From contig NZ_JASAMB010000006.1 in NCBI RefSeq assembly GCF_029948125.1, forward strand, positions 186,001-250,000: DNA of 64,000 bases, given 5' to 3'. Position 1 is the stretch's first letter. Each line of letters opens with the position of its first letter. Under the pieces are notes generated by a model. It was not told the DNA's origin and did not search any database. It saw nothing but the letters and a program-made list of their open reading frames with translations. This DNA is from Catellatospora sp. KI3. Lineage in GTDB: Bacteria; Actinomycetota; Actinomycetes; Mycobacteriales; Micromonosporaceae. The position numbers and the translations under genes are program-made. Below, in pieces: positions 16,501 through 25,697 of the stretch.

Positions 16501-17222
16501 GCTCGTCCGGCACGTTCACGAGCACCTCCGAGAGCTGGCGGTCGGCGTTCCTCAACTCGCCCGGCTCGCCCGGCTCGAACTACTCGTACACCACCCCGGT
16601 CATCCCGGCCGGCAGCTACACCGTCCGGGTGCGCGGCGTCGACCAGCACGGGTTCGCCACGAACCCGACTGCCGACGTGCACGTGACCGTGACCGTCCCG
16701 CCGAACAACCCGCCGGTGGCCAACTTCACCGTGTCGTGCGCGCAGAACGTCTGCACCTTCGACGGCCGCACCTCGACCGATGAGAACACCCCGGCGCTGA
16801 CGTACTCGTGGAACTTCGGCCAGGGCTCCGGCTCGGGCGCGGTCGCCACGAAGACGTACACCTCGGCGGCGACGTTCAACGTGGTGCTGACGGTGACCGA
16901 CGAGTACGGCGCGACCGCCACCAAGACCACGCCGGTGACCGTCACGGAGCCCGCGGGCAACGTGGCACCAGTGGCCGTGATCGGCACCCCGTCGTGCGCC
17001 CTGCTGGTGTGCAACTTCTCCGGCGCGGCCTCGACGGACGCCAACGTGGGCGACACCCGTACCTACGCCTGGAACTGGGGCGACGGCACGGCGCAGAGCA
17101 CCTCCGCCTCCCCCTCGCACACCTTCGCGGCGGCGGGCACCTACACGGTGACCCTGACCGTCACGGACGGCTGGGGCAAGTTCACGACCGCAACGGTGCA
17201 GGTGACCGTCTCGGCCGTGTAA
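13518..17222 (+). CDS. Large secreted protein: propeller-like repeats, five Ig-like repeats, two PKD domains
   Basis: A 1234-residue exported protein. The signal peptide ends near residue 42 (APAASAAQ). Residues about 65-470 hold repeated FIAGTFTSI / FVAGRFTTINGV / YIGGQFTTINNV strands, as in delta-60 or propeller proteins. Five repeats of about 110 residues follow, each with a TGTATDDxG or similar strand and most with an NRYLQ/SRYLQ/GRYMS turn. Two PKD domains close the protein (YSWNFGQG and YAWNWGDG), each with a Cys pair. There is no membrane anchor or catalytic motif I recognise. A second GTG at 13530 has a better GGGGG site five bases upstream and may be the true start. Probably surface adhesion or glycan binding. 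Confidence 0.85.
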   Translation: MGVTVRARKSVASVVAASLAGALPVLAVVAFNVATAPAASAAQPKPGHTKLVPDIPRTNTPRITTGEITDIEYIGNRVFIAGTFTSIRNNTSTNTTNYNQAYVASYNIDTGLVDTAFKPVFAGGGVTEIEASPDGTKLFVAGRFTTINGVSKKKVASISPTTGAPVAGFTANANGAGTTLAATNTTLYIGGQFTTINNVAKVGLAAVNASTGAVVTGFSNDLSGGIGVDGALTVQALVLSHDDSKLMVVHTGRKIAGQDRYGVGLIGTSNNQLLPWRTRLWEDNLQFVGGIQRAYAGDIAPNDQYMVVTSGSGGDRPPVNDTVIAFPIAGNDNVQPLWISRCFDSVYSVAVAENAVYVGGHFSWNESQLAPDPWPGLDNVGYGTGQGLGGYGLGDAVVRRDHIGALDPTNGKALEWNPGSNSFEGNKAMLVTPRGLFAGGDATTQGGYNVGRVAFYDFNTIPAASPYDTKITSPVEGYVFPAGQQFTLTGTATATSGVSRVQLEIIDTANNRYLQKDLVTWGAATVINTNLASPNAVNTTWSLPLTVAGNHAIKVQAKAFAVNGSSDATKAIKKFETFSLDDRTPSASISGPSSPVMTTTFTVTGTATDDHGVNSLSYTLRDTNTNRYVQDDGSAGATYNSFRITPDVVGGTNTTWSVEVEVPYEGSWQMQVVPVDTSGQSSLDTSDRTWIVSTTGIAPSVNVTAPAVMNPPTATAPLTVAPGGKLTFSGSASDDQNLFSVEIQLRNSTTRENLASDGTWSTDVQAGWFRVTPLNLNATTTNWSWTTPFNLKQGTYSFSVKAVDDVGLETSSGNQGKLTINAQIPGDTPPNGLLNVTGNQVSQVLNLNIAGTATDDKGVASVKVAFRETTSSRYLQADGTLSAAFATRDAVLATPNGTSTTWTLGVNLPSQGNYSVTAYAYDNAGQQDTSTTGATATYQIFPGDLPPTVTANLMAPQEGATFTDARIFVSGRVEDDQQIAQAQVAIVDSNGRYMSSSGTFTSTSESWRSAFLNSPGSPGSNYSYTTPVIPAGSYTVRVRGVDQHGFATNPTADVHVTVTVPPNNPPVANFTVSCAQNVCTFDGRTSTDENTPALTYSWNFGQGSGSGAVATKTYTSAATFNVVLTVTDEYGATATKTTPVTVTEPAGNVAPVAVIGTPSCALLVCNFSGAASTDANVGDTRTYAWNWGDGTAQSTSASPSHTFAAAGTYTVTLTVTDGWGKFTTATVQVTVSAV

Positions 17223-17235
17223 TACGCGGTGACCG

Positions 17236-17272
17236 AGACGCCCCCTGCCGGGTCATCCGGCAGGGGGCGTCT
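17236..17272. terminator. Bidirectional terminator hairpin
   Basis: A perfect 16-bp stem (AGACGCCCCCTGCCGG and its complement) with a five-base loop sits between two converging genes, 14 bases past the stop of the long secreted protein. Confidence 0.85.
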
Positions 17273-17292
17273 CCGTTCAGCGGTACGGCCGA

Positions 17293-19401
17293 TCAGCCGG
17301 CCAGGCCGAACCGGTCCAGGGTCCAGGCGGCCACGAACGCCTCCTCGCGCCACGCGTCGTAGCGGCCCGACGGGCCGCCGTGCCCGGCGCCCAGCTCGGT
17401 CTTGAGCAGGTATTCGCCGTTCGGGGCGGTGGCGCGCAGCTTCGCGATCCACTTGGCGGGCTCGCTGTAGCGGACCCGGGTGTCGTTGAGGCTGGTCACC
17501 GCCAGGATGGCCGGGTACTTCAGGTCGGCCACGTTCTCGTACGGCGAGTAGCCCTTCATGTACGCGTACACCTCGGGGGACTCCAGCGGGTTGCCCCACT
17601 CCTCCCACTCGGTGACCGTCAGCGGCAGCGACGGGTCGAGGATCGACGACAGCGGGTCCACGAACGGCACCTGCGCCACGATCCCGGCGAACGCGTCCGG
17701 GGCCAGGTTGGCGATGGCGCCCATGAGCAGGCCGCCCGCCGAGCCGCCCCGGGCGACGATCCGCTCGGCGCCGGTCCAGCCCGTGTTCGCCAGGTGCCGG
17801 GCGCACGCGACGAAGTCGGTGAAGGTGTTGCGCTTGAGCAGCATCTTGCCCTCGTCGTACCAGCGGCGGCCCAGTTCGCCGCCGCCGCGCACGTGCGCGA
17901 CCGCGTAGACGACGCCCCGGTCGAGCAGGGACAGCCGCGGGATGGAGAACCACGGATCCATGCTCGACTCGTACGAGCCGTAGCCGTACAGCAGGCACGG
18001 GTTGGCGCCGTCGAGCTTCGTGCCCGCCCGGCACACCACCGAGATCGGCACCTGGGTGCCGTCCTCGGCCGTCGCCCAGACCCGGTGCTGCTCGTAGCGG
18101 GCCGGGTCGTACGGCACCCCGGCCGGGCCGGGCAGCACCGGCTTCTGCTTGCGCAGCAGCAGGGCGCCGGTGGCCAGGTCGTAGTCGTAGATCGAGTCCG
18201 GCGTCACCATCGAGGCGTAGCCCAGCCGCAGCTGCGTCGCGTGGTAGTCGGGGTTCGTCGACAGGTTCACCGTGTACAGCGGCTCGGGGAAGGTCAGGTC
18301 GACCGGGTCGGCCCCGGCCGGCAGCAGGCGCAGGCCGGTCAGGCCCTCGCGGCGCAGCGACACCACGAGCAGGTCGTGGAAGGCGTCGACGTCGTCGAGG
18401 CGTACCCCCGGCTCGTGCGCGATCAGCTCGCGCCACTCCGCCGGGCTGTCCACCGACGCCTCGGCCAGGGTGAAGTCCTCCGCGTCCCGGTTGTGCAGGA
18501 TCAGCAGCCGGTCGCCCTGCGCCTCGACCGAGTACTCCAGCCCCTGCACCCGCGGCTTGACCACCTGCGGCGCCGCGGCCGGCTGGTCGGCCGGGATCAG
18601 CCACACCTCGCTGGTGACCTTGCTGTGCACGTCGATGTGGATGAACCGCTGCGAGCGGCCCAGCTCCACGCCGATCCAGAACCGCTCGTCGGGCTCCTCG
18701 AACACCAGCTCGTCCGGGCCGGTGGTGCCGACCGCGTGCCGCCACACCTTGTGCGGGCGCCACGCCTCGTCGACGGTCAGGTAGAACAGCGTCGAGCCGT
18801 CCGCCGACCAGGCCGAGCCGTAGAAGGTGCCGGTCACCTCATCGGGCCGCAGCTCGCCGGTGGTCAGGTCCTTCACCCGGAGGGTGAACCGCTCACTGCC
18901 GTCGAAGTCGGTCGAGTACGCCAGCAGCTTCCCGTCCGGGCTGATGTTGTATGTCCCGAGCGAGAAGTAGTCGTGCCCCTCGGCCAGCACGTTGCCGTCG
19001 AGCAGGATCTCCTCGCCGGCCAGCGGCGCGCCGTCCGGCGGGATCGGCGGGGCGGTCTCGCCCTCGGCGACGGCCCGGCGGCAGAAGATGCTGTACTGCC
19101 TGCCCTCCTCGGTGCGGTTGTAGTACCAGTAGGAGCCCTTGCGGACCGGGACCGACAGGTCGGTCTCCTGGGTCCGGCCCTTGATCTCGTTGAAGAGGGT
19201 CTCGCGCAGGCCGGACAGGTGCGCGGTGGCCGCGTCGGTCCAGGCGTTCTCCGCCTTGAGGTAGTCGAGGACGGCGGGATCCTCCTTCACCTCCAGCCAC
19301 GCGTACTCGTCGAGGACGTCGTCGCCGTGGTGGCTGCGGGTGCTCGCCATCCGCTGGGCGGTCGGAGGCGTTCCGGGCGCGCCGAGGAGATCGGAAGTCA
19401 T
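17293..19401 (-). CDS. ptrB: Oligopeptidase B-like S9 serine peptidase
   Basis: A 702-residue prolyl-oligopeptidase-family enzyme, cytosolic by lack of a signal peptide. An N-terminal propeller precedes an alpha/beta-hydrolase domain with nucleophile Ser about 552 in GGSAGG, acid Asp about 640 in SLNDTRVRY and His about 672 in GAGHGG. These residues and the YGSYESSMDP segment fit oligopeptidase B, which cuts short peptides after Arg/Lys. The start ATG 19401 is chosen because the upstream open frame to 19482 lacks family character. The gene diverges from the GlcE-like gene across a region holding an SOS-like box. Confidence 0.93.
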   Translation of the reverse strand: MTSDLLGAPGTPPTAQRMASTRSHHGDDVLDEYAWLEVKEDPAVLDYLKAENAWTDAATAHLSGLRETLFNEIKGRTQETDLSVPVRKGSYWYYNRTEEGRQYSIFCRRAVAEGETAPPIPPDGAPLAGEEILLDGNVLAEGHDYFSLGTYNISPDGKLLAYSTDFDGSERFTLRVKDLTTGELRPDEVTGTFYGSAWSADGSTLFYLTVDEAWRPHKVWRHAVGTTGPDELVFEEPDERFWIGVELGRSQRFIHIDVHSKVTSEVWLIPADQPAAAPQVVKPRVQGLEYSVEAQGDRLLILHNRDAEDFTLAEASVDSPAEWRELIAHEPGVRLDDVDAFHDLLVVSLRREGLTGLRLLPAGADPVDLTFPEPLYTVNLSTNPDYHATQLRLGYASMVTPDSIYDYDLATGALLLRKQKPVLPGPAGVPYDPARYEQHRVWATAEDGTQVPISVVCRAGTKLDGANPCLLYGYGSYESSMDPWFSIPRLSLLDRGVVYAVAHVRGGGELGRRWYDEGKMLLKRNTFTDFVACARHLANTGWTGAERIVARGGSAGGLLMGAIANLAPDAFAGIVAQVPFVDPLSSILDPSLPLTVTEWEEWGNPLESPEVYAYMKGYSPYENVADLKYPAILAVTSLNDTRVRYSEPAKWIAKLRATAPNGEYLLKTELGAGHGGPSGRYDAWREEAFVAAWTLDRFGLAG

Positions 19402-19472
19402 GGCGGTAACGCTACCGGGCGGCGGCGCGGGCCAGCGGCGGTGATTGCCCGACAGCAGCGCGTTGCGTACTA

Positions 19473-19488
19473 TCGAACACATGTTCGA
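19473..19488. promoter_or_regulatory. LexA SOS-box candidate
   Basis: TCGAACA-CA-TGTTCGA is a perfect palindrome and matches the Gram-positive/actinobacterial LexA box CGAAC-N4-GTTCG. It lies 71 bases upstream of ptrB and 135 bases upstream of the GlcE-like gene, neither of which is a known DNA damage gene. Confidence 0.6.
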
Positions 19489-19523
19489 ATCATTCGGGCT
19501 GCGATCTGGCCCGAGAAGTGAGT

Positions 19524-19542
19524 TTTTCCACTATGCGGAAAA
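19524..19542. promoter_or_regulatory. IclR-type operator candidate
   Basis: TTTTCC-ACTATGC-GGAAAA is a perfect inverted repeat 81 bases before the GlcE-like gene. The TTCC...GGAA layout with this spacing resembles sites of IclR-family regulators, which often govern glyoxylate-linked genes; the match is from memory. Confidence 0.45.
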
Positions 19543-19623
19543 GTGACTCTCTGGCGTATCGCATCCCGGCCTCCGCGGGAGTCAACTTGTCATGGACGGG
19601 CACCATCGCGGTTGGAGCGTGAG

Positions 19624-20811
19624 ATGACGGCACCGGTGCGTGAGGAGTCCAACGTGGACGAGCTGTCGGGGCTGTGCCCGGTCCGCCCGGGCGACCGGCT
19701 CGACGGCATGGCCGTGCGGCGTTTCGCCAGCCCGCGCGACGTGTCGGAGGCCGCCGCGGTGATGGGCTGCGCGTACCGGACGGGGCTGTCGGTGCTGCCG
19801 TACGGCGGCGGTTCGAAGCTCGCCTGGGCCGACCCGGCCGCCTCGGTCGACCTCGTGGTGGAGACCGTCGGGCTGGCCCGGACCGGCTACGACACCGCCA
19901 GCGACCAGATCACCGTCGGGGCGGGCGAGTCTGTCGCGGCCGCCCAGGACACGGTGGCCCGGTTCGGGCGCCGCCTGGCCCTGGACCCGCCCACCGACCG
20001 GGCCACGCTCGGCGGCGTGCTGGCCACGGCCGAGTTCGGCCCGCTGGCCCACCTGTACGGCCCACCCGCGGTGCAGGTCGCCGACGCGACCGTGGTGCTG
20101 CCCAACGGCACCGTCACCACCCTGGCCGACCGGGCCCGGCTGCTCGGCACCGGCGTGTTCGACCTCCGCTGGACGAACCCGGGCCGGCCGCACCACGCCA
20201 GCCTGATCATCGACGTCACGCTGCGGACGTACCCGCAGCCTCCGGCCTCGGCCTGGGTGGTGTGCCCGGTCGAGCAGCCGCTGCGCGTGCCCGAGCTGCG
20301 CGAGGAGGTGCTCGCCGCGCACCTCGCCCCGACCGCGATCGAGCTGGACCTGCCCGGCATCCGGCGCGGCGCGCAGGCCTCGGCCCGCCGCGACGCCACC
20401 GGCACCCTCGCGGTGCTGTTCGAGGGCTCCGAGGTGAGCGTGGCCGACCGCACCCGGCGGCTGCTTGAGCGCCTGGGTGACCGCGCCCACCTGGCCCGGC
20501 GCCCGCCGGTGTGGTGGGGGCGCTACCCGTTCCGGTCCGACGAGGTGGCGGTGAAGCTGCACGTCCCGGACGGCTACCTGCACTCCATCTGCTACGTGCT
20601 GGCCGACGCGGTCGGCATGCCGGTGCCGGTGCGCGGGAGCATCGGGTTCGGGCACGCCTGGGCCGCGATCCCCGGTGACCTGCCCGTCAACCAGCTCGCC
20701 ATCGTGCTGGAGACGCTGCGCGAGGTGCTGCTGGCCCGCAGCGGCTCCGCTGTGGTGCAGGCCGCCCCCGCGCACCTGCGCGAGCCGCTGGCCGCCTACC
20801 GCGTGCCATAA
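19624..20811 (+). CDS. FAD-binding oxidoreductase, GlcE-like
   Basis: A 395-residue protein of the FAD-linked oxidase (PCMH) type. The FAD-binding half shows [11 protein letters not shown] near residue 50, an [10 protein letters not shown] strand, [18 protein letters not shown] near 115 and LYGP/VLPNGTV segments. Size and layout match the small GlcE subunit of glycolate oxidase, or a stand-alone alcohol/hydroxyacid oxidase; GlcD and GlcF are not in the window. ATG 19624 has TGGAG seven bases upstream. It is followed 10 bases later by hemL, so the two may share a message. Confidence 0.8.
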   Translation: MTAPVREESNVDELSGLCPVRPGDRLDGMAVRRFASPRDVSEAAAVMGCAYRTGLSVLPYGGGSKLAWADPAASVDLVVETVGLARTGYDTASDQITVGAGESVAAAQDTVARFGRRLALDPPTDRATLGGVLATAEFGPLAHLYGPPAVQVADATVVLPNGTVTTLADRARLLGTGVFDLRWTNPGRPHHASLIIDVTLRTYPQPPASAWVVCPVEQPLRVPELREEVLAAHLAPTAIELDLPGIRRGAQASARRDATGTLAVLFEGSEVSVADRTRRLLERLGDRAHLARRPPVWWGRYPFRSDEVAVKLHVPDGYLHSICYVLADAVGMPVPVRGSIGFGHAWAAIPGDLPVNQLAIVLETLREVLLARSGSAVVQAAPAHLREPLAAYRVP

Positions 20812-20821
20812 TCCACCTGCT

Positions 20822-22144
20822 GTGATCGACACGAATGAGCCGGTGGATCGCTACCCGGCAGACGCACCCGCCTCCCAGGAGCTCTTCGACCGGGCGGCCG
20901 CCATCGTGCCGGGCGGGGTGAACTCGCCCGTCCGGGCGTTCCGCGCCGTCGGCGGCGTGCCCCGGTTCATGGTCCGCGGCGAGGGTCCCTGGCTGTTCGA
21001 CGCCGACGGCCGCCGCTACGTCGACCTGGTCTGCTCGTGGGGGCCGCTGCTGCTTGGCCACGCCCACCCGGAGGTGGTCGGCGCCATCCAGGCTGCCGCG
21101 GTCCGGGGCACCAGCTTCGGCACGCCCACCCCGGGCGAGGTCGAGCTGGCCGAGGAGCTGGTCGCGCGGACCGCCGCCGAGCAGATCCGGCTGGTCAACT
21201 CGGGCACCGAGGCCACCATGTCGGCGATCCGGCTGGCGCGCGGGTTCACCGGGCGCACCAAGATCATCAAGTTCGCCGGGTGCTACCACGGGCACGTGGA
21301 CGCGCTGCTGGCCGCGGCGGGGTCCGGCGTGGCCACGCTGGCGCTGCCGGACACGCCCGGGGTGACCGGTGCCGGGGCGAGCGAGACCATCGTGCTGCCC
21401 TACAACGACCTGGCCGCCGTCGAGCAGGCGTTCACGGCGCACGGGCCGGACATCGCGGCGGTGATCACCGAGGCGGCCGCCGGCAACATGGGCGTGGTCG
21501 CGCCGCTGCCGGGCTTCAACGCCGGGCTGGCCGAGATCGCGCACCGCCACGGCGCGCTGCTGATCATCGACGAGGTGATGACCGGCTTCCGGGTCTCCCG
21601 CTCCGGCTGGCACGGGCTGGAGCCCGTGGACGCCGACCTGTGGACGTTCGGCAAGGTCATGGGCGGCGGCCTGCCCGCCGCCGCGTTCGGCGGCCGGGCC
21701 GAGGTCATGTCCCGGCTGGCCCCGGCCGGGCCGGTCTACCAGGCGGGCACGCTGTCGGGCAACCCGCTGGCCTGCGCCGCGGGCCTGGCCACGCTGCGGC
21801 TGGCCGACGACGCGCTCTACGCCCGGCTCGACGCCACCGCCGCGACCATCGGGCAGCTGGCCGCCAAGGCGCTGGCCGAGGCGGGCGTGCCGCACCGGCT
21901 GGCCACCGCGGGCAGCATGTTCTCGATCTTCTTCACCGACGCCGACGTGCGCGACTACGACGGGGCGAAGACGCAGAACGTGGACGCGTTCCGGGCCTTC
22001 TTCCACAGCATGCTGGCCCAGGGGGTCTACCTGCCGCCGAGCGCGTACGAGTCGTGGTTCGTCTCCGGGGCCATCGGCGACGAGGCGCTGGACCACATCG
22101 CCCGCGCGCTGCCGCACGCCGCCCGCGCCGCGGCTGCGGCCTGA
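20822..22144 (+). CDS. hemL: Glutamate-1-semialdehyde 2,1-aminomutase
   Basis: A 440-residue PLP enzyme of the class III aminotransferase fold that makes 5-aminolevulinate for heme and B12. Conserved features: [11 protein letters not shown] at the N-terminus, [30 protein letters not shown], the DEVMTGFR segment and the PLP lysine (about 276) in TFGKVMGGG, then [13 protein letters not shown] 20822 is the start that keeps the usual N-terminus. It heads a run of genes into cytochrome c maturation, which fits a shared need for heme. Confidence 0.97.
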   Translation: MIDTNEPVDRYPADAPASQELFDRAAAIVPGGVNSPVRAFRAVGGVPRFMVRGEGPWLFDADGRRYVDLVCSWGPLLLGHAHPEVVGAIQAAAVRGTSFGTPTPGEVELAEELVARTAAEQIRLVNSGTEATMSAIRLARGFTGRTKIIKFAGCYHGHVDALLAAAGSGVATLALPDTPGVTGAGASETIVLPYNDLAAVEQAFTAHGPDIAAVITEAAAGNMGVVAPLPGFNAGLAEIAHRHGALLIIDEVMTGFRVSRSGWHGLEPVDADLWTFGKVMGGGLPAAAFGGRAEVMSRLAPAGPVYQAGTLSGNPLACAAGLATLRLADDALYARLDATAATIGQLAAKALAEAGVPHRLATAGSMFSIFFTDADVRDYDGAKTQNVDAFRAFFHSMLAQGVYLPPSAYESWFVSGAIGDEALDHIARALPHAARAAAAA

Positions 22145-22157
22145 ACCGGGCCGAGCC

Positions 22158-22787
22158 ATGCGAACCACGGTCCACCTGCTGCGCCACGGTGAGGTGCACA
22201 ACCCCACCAAGATCCTGTACGGCCGCCTGCCCGGTTTCCAGCTCTCCGACCTCGGCCGCCAGATGGCCAAGGCCGCCGCGTCGGCACTGGCCGAGCACGA
22301 TGTGATGTACGTCGTCTCCAGCCCGCTGGAGCGGGCGATCGAGACCGCCCAGCCGATGGCCGAGCAGTTCAACCTGCCGATCGCGACCGACCCGGACCTG
22401 ATCGAGAGCTCGAACTACTTCGAGGGCATGCGGGTCGGCGCCGGGGACGGCGCGCTGCGCGACCCGCGCCACTGGCGGGTGCTGCACAACCCGTTCCGGC
22501 CCAGCTGGGGCGAGGCATACCGGGACATCGCGGTGCGGATGACCCGCGCGCTGCACGCCGCCCGCGACGCCGCCCGGGGGCACGAGGCCGTCTGCGTCTC
22601 GCACCAGCTTCCGATCTGGACCCTGCGTACCGCGCTGGAGGGCCGCCGCCTCTGGCACGACCCGCGCCGCCGCCAGTGCGGGCTGGCCAGCCTGACCTCG
22701 TTCGTCTTCGAGGACGACCGGTTGGCGCAGATCACATACGCCGAACCGGCGGCCCACCTGGGACCCGGAGCCGGACGCGGGGCATGA
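22158..22787 (+). CDS. Histidine phosphatase (phosphoglycerate mutase-like)
   Basis: A 209-residue protein with the phospho-accepting LLRHGE motif at residues 7-12, a second conserved Arg in SSPLERAIETAQ and a C-terminal catalytic His in CVSHQLPIW. It is a phosphatase of broad or unknown substrate. Its position between hemL and resA is commonly seen in actinobacteria. The stop overlaps the resA start (ATGA), so it is cotranslated with the cytochrome c genes. Confidence 0.88.
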   Translation: MRTTVHLLRHGEVHNPTKILYGRLPGFQLSDLGRQMAKAAASALAEHDVMYVVSSPLERAIETAQPMAEQFNLPIATDPDLIESSNYFEGMRVGAGDGALRDPRHWRVLHNPFRPSWGEAYRDIAVRMTRALHAARDAARGHEAVCVSHQLPIWTLRTALEGRRLWHDPRRRQCGLASLTSFVFEDDRLAQITYAEPAAHLGPGAGRGA

Positions 22788-23356
22788 TGGGGCGCGTGAT
22801 GCCTCCCCCGCACACCTCCCGCCGCGCGGTGCTGGCCCTCGCCGGTGCCGCCCTGCTCGCGCTGACCGGCTGCGGCGGCGCGGACGACGCCGACACCGCC
22901 CTGGTGCTGCGCATCGCGCCGGGCGACCGCAAGCCCGCGCCCGCGGTCTCCGGTGACCTGCTCACCGGCGGCAGCTACGACCTGGCCGCGCTGCGCGGCA
23001 AGGTGGTCGTGCTGAACTTCTGGGCCAGCTGGTGCCCGCCGTGCCGGCGCGAGGCGCCCGATCTGGAACTGGTCTACCAGGCGACCAAGACGTCCGGGGT
23101 CGAGTTCGTCGGCGTCAACCACCGCGACGGCCGGGACGCGGCCAAGGCGTTCGAGTCCGCCAAGACCAGCTTCCCGAGCATCTTCGACCCGGCCGGCCGG
23201 CTGGCCCTGCGGTTCACCGAGATACCGCCGGCCGGCACCCCGACCACCCTGATCATCGACCGGCAGGGCCGGGTGGCCGCCGCGATCCGCAAGGCGACCT
23301 CGGTCGACGAGCTCAGCCCCATCGTGCGGGAGATCGCCGCCGAGCAGGCCTCCTGA
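22784..23356 (+). CDS. resA: ResA/TlpA-family thiol-disulfide lipoprotein
   Basis: A 190-residue exported thioredoxin-fold protein. A signal peptide ends in lipobox LTGC, so it is membrane tethered outside. The redox site [13 protein letters not shown] is near residue 85 and a cis-Pro loop [11 protein letters not shown] near 150. It keeps apocytochrome c haem-binding cysteines reduced. ATG starts at 22784, 22787 and 22799 are all possible; the first overlaps the previous stop. It is the first of four cytochrome c maturation genes. Confidence 0.92.
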   Translation: MMGRVMPPPHTSRRAVLALAGAALLALTGCGGADDADTALVLRIAPGDRKPAPAVSGDLLTGGSYDLAALRGKVVVLNFWASWCPPCRREAPDLELVYQATKTSGVEFVGVNHRDGRDAAKAFESAKTSFPSIFDPAGRLALRFTEIPPAGTPTTLIIDRQGRVAAAIRKATSVDELSPIVREIAAEQAS

Positions 23357-24150
23357 TGGCCGTGCCGTCCACAGAGCCGGACTTCGCCTCGGTCGTCACC
23401 GGCGGACCGCTGATCGCGGCCGTGGCCGTCGCCGCGCTGGCCGGGCTGGCCAGCTTCCTGTCGCCGTGCGTGCTGCCGCTGGTGCCCGGCTACCTGTCGT
23501 ACGTCACCGGCCTGGTCGGCGCCGACCTCGACGCGACGCTGGGCGAGGACCGCAGCGGTGAGGGCACCCGCCGCCAGGGCCGGGTCGTGGCCGGGACGCT
23601 GCTGTTCATCGCGGGCTTCGCGGCCGTCTTCCTCACCACCACCCTCGTACTGGCGCAGGTCGGCCGGATGCTGCTCACGCACGACCGGCTGCTGGAGACC
23701 GTCGTCGGTGCGCTGATCGTGGTGATGGGCCTGGCCTTCGTGGGCGTGCTGCCGGGGCTGGACACGCAGTGGCGCATCCAGCGCCTGCCGCAGGCCGGGC
23801 TGTGGGGCGCACCCGTGTTCGGCGCCGTGTTCGCGCTGAGCTGGGCGCCGTGCGTGTCGCCGACGCTGGGTGCGGTGGGGATGCTGGCCACCGTCAGCGG
23901 CGACACCGCCCGCGCGGCCGTGCTCGGCCTCGCCTACTGCCTGGGCATCGGCATCCCGTTCCTGGCCCTCGGGCTGGGCATGCGCCGCCTCGGCGGGATG
24001 GTCGGCTTCATCCGGCGCAACTCGCGCTGGGTCACCCGCATCGGCGGGGCCATGCTGATCATCGTCGGGGTGGCCCTGATGAGCGGCGCCTGGGGCGACT
24101 TCGTTATCTGGCTGAAGACCAACGTCGGCGTGGGCGAGGTGAGCATATGA
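23356..24150 (+). CDS. ccdA: Cytochrome c biogenesis protein CcdA
   Basis: A 264-residue polytopic membrane protein with about six helices that passes electrons from cytosolic thioredoxin to ResA. The two redox cysteines lie in SFLSPCVLPLVPGYLSY and ALSWAPCVSPTLGAV, each in a membrane helix flanked by proline, exactly as in the DsbD/CcdA family. Its ATG overlaps the resA stop by one base and its stop overlaps the resB start. Confidence 0.95.
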   Translation: MAVPSTEPDFASVVTGGPLIAAVAVAALAGLASFLSPCVLPLVPGYLSYVTGLVGADLDATLGEDRSGEGTRRQGRVVAGTLLFIAGFAAVFLTTTLVLAQVGRMLLTHDRLLETVVGALIVVMGLAFVGVLPGLDTQWRIQRLPQAGLWGAPVFGAVFALSWAPCVSPTLGAVGMLATVSGDTARAAVLGLAYCLGIGIPFLALGLGMRRLGGMVGFIRRNSRWVTRIGGAMLIIVGVALMSGAWGDFVIWLKTNVGVGEVSI

Positions 24151-25697
24151 GCACCGACGTCGACGCGCCGGTGGAGACGGGGCGCGCGGGGCCGCCGTCG
24201 GGGCGTACCCCCCGGTTCGTGGTGGCCGCGCTCGTCGCGGCCCGCAACGCCTGGCGCCAGCTGACCAGCATGCGCACCGCGCTGGTGCTGCTGTTCCTGC
24301 TCGCCGTCGCGGCCATCCCCGGCTCGATCCTGCCCCAGTACTCGGTCAACCGGGAGGCCGTGGACCGGTACCGCGCGGCCCACCCGGACCTGGCGCCGGT
24401 GCTGGCGAAGCTGTGGGGCTTCGAGGTCTACTCCTCGCCCTGGTTCGCCGCGATCTACCTGCTGCTGTTCACCTCGCTGATCGGCTGCATCACGCCCCGG
24501 CTGGCCGAGCACGCCCGCGCCCTGCGCACCCCGCCGCCGGACGCGCCCCGGCGGCTGGAGCGGCTGCCGCACTCGGCCGAGCTGGCCGTCGCCGACGAGA
24601 GCGCGGCCCGCGCCGCGCTCAAGGGCTGGCGCACGGTACGCCGGGAGCAGCCCGACGGCACCGTCACCCTCGCCGCCGAGAAGGGCTACCTCAAGGAAGC
24701 CGGCAACCTGCTGTTCCACAGCTCGCTGCTGGTCATCCTGGTCGGCGTCGGGATCGGCGCGCAGTGGGGCTGGCACGCCAACCGGCTCGTCGTGACCGGC
24801 CCCGACCAGGCGTTCTGCAACACCCTGCAGCAGTACGACGACTACGGGCTCGGCCCGCAGGTCGGCCCCGGCGACCTGGCCGACTTCTGCCTCGAGCTGA
24901 CCGGCTTCAAGGCCGACTTCCGCGAGAACGGCAGCCCCATCTCGTTCGAGGCGACCACGCAGGTCACCGATGCGCACGGCCGCGATCTAGGCAGCCGCAC
25001 CTTCGCGGTGAACCACCCGCTGCGGCTGGACGGCGCGAACGTGTACCTGCTCGGCCACGGCTACGCCCCGGTGCTGCGCTACACCGACGCCAAGGGCGTC
25101 ACCCAGCAGACCGTGGTCCCGTTCCCGTTCACCGACGCGACGCTGACCAGCCAGGGCGTGGCGATGTTCCCCGACGCCAACGGCGGGGCCAAGGACGCGC
25201 AGCTCGGGTTCGACGGCCTCTACCTGCCGACCCGCGACAAGGCGCCGTACGCGGTCTCGGACTTCCCGCTGGAGCGCAGCCCGGTGCTGGTGCTCACCGC
25301 CTACCGCGGCGACCTGGGGCTGGACGCCGGGATCACCGGCTCGGTCTACGAGCTGGACCAGCGGCAGATCGAGACCGGGCGGCTCAAGCGCTTCGGCGAC
25401 GCCAAGCTGCTGCGCAAGGGCGAGACCTGGACGCTGCCGGACGGCAGCCGGCTGGAGTTCGTCGGCACCCGCCAGTGGATCACCGTGTCGATCCGGCACG
25501 ACCCGGGCGAGCAGATCGTGCTCGTCGGCGTGATCCTGCTGCTGGTCGGGCTGCCGCTGTCACTGTACGGCCGGCGCCGCCGGGTGTGGCTGAAGCTGCG
25601 CCCCGACGGCACGGCGCAGGCCGGGGGCCTGCCACGCACCGAATACCCCGGATTCGAAGACGAGTTCGCCTCGCTGGTCGAAAGGTGGCGACGCTAA
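24147..25697 (+). CDS. resB: Cytochrome c biogenesis protein ResB (Ccs1)
   Basis: A 516-residue membrane protein of the System II haem ligation complex. Three helices lie in the first 210 residues (around 45-66, 103-122 and 190-208), then a large outer domain, then a last helix near 455-475 and a basic tail. Conserved pieces include PGSILPQYSVN, the GHGYAPVLRYTD segment of the outer domain and QWITVSIRHDPGEQ before the last helix. With CcsB it carries haem out and attaches it to CXXCH motifs. ATGA overlap with ccdA. Confidence 0.95.
   Translation: MSTDVDAPVETGRAGPPSGRTPRFVVAALVAARNAWRQLTSMRTALVLLFLLAVAAIPGSILPQYSVNREAVDRYRAAHPDLAPVLAKLWGFEVYSSPWFAAIYLLLFTSLIGCITPRLAEHARALRTPPPDAPRRLERLPHSAELAVADESAARAALKGWRTVRREQPDGTVTLAAEKGYLKEAGNLLFHSSLLVILVGVGIGAQWGWHANRLVVTGPDQAFCNTLQQYDDYGLGPQVGPGDLADFCLELTGFKADFRENGSPISFEATTQVTDAHGRDLGSRTFAVNHPLRLDGANVYLLGHGYAPVLRYTDAKGVTQQTVVPFPFTDATLTSQGVAMFPDANGGAKDAQLGFDGLYLPTRDKAPYAVSDFPLERSPVLVLTAYRGDLGLDAGITGSVYELDQRQIETGRLKRFGDAKLLRKGETWTLPDGSRLEFVGTRQWITVSIRHDPGEQIVLVGVILLLVGLPLSLYGRRRRVWLKLRPDGTAQAGGLPRTEYPGFEDEFASLVERWRR

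Noticed and set aside
13572-17120. Antisense open frame of about 1182 codons opposite the long secreted protein
   Set aside because: It mirrors codon bias of the sense gene, is made of low-complexity Arg/Gly/Val/Asp text and has no domain or ribosome site. The same holds for the long opposite-strand frames at 2995-5442 and 36108-39437.
19481-19546. 21-codon frame starting inside the SOS-like box
   Set aside because: Too short to support as a gene, no ribosome site and it overlaps another palindrome; kept only as a point in the SOS-box finding.
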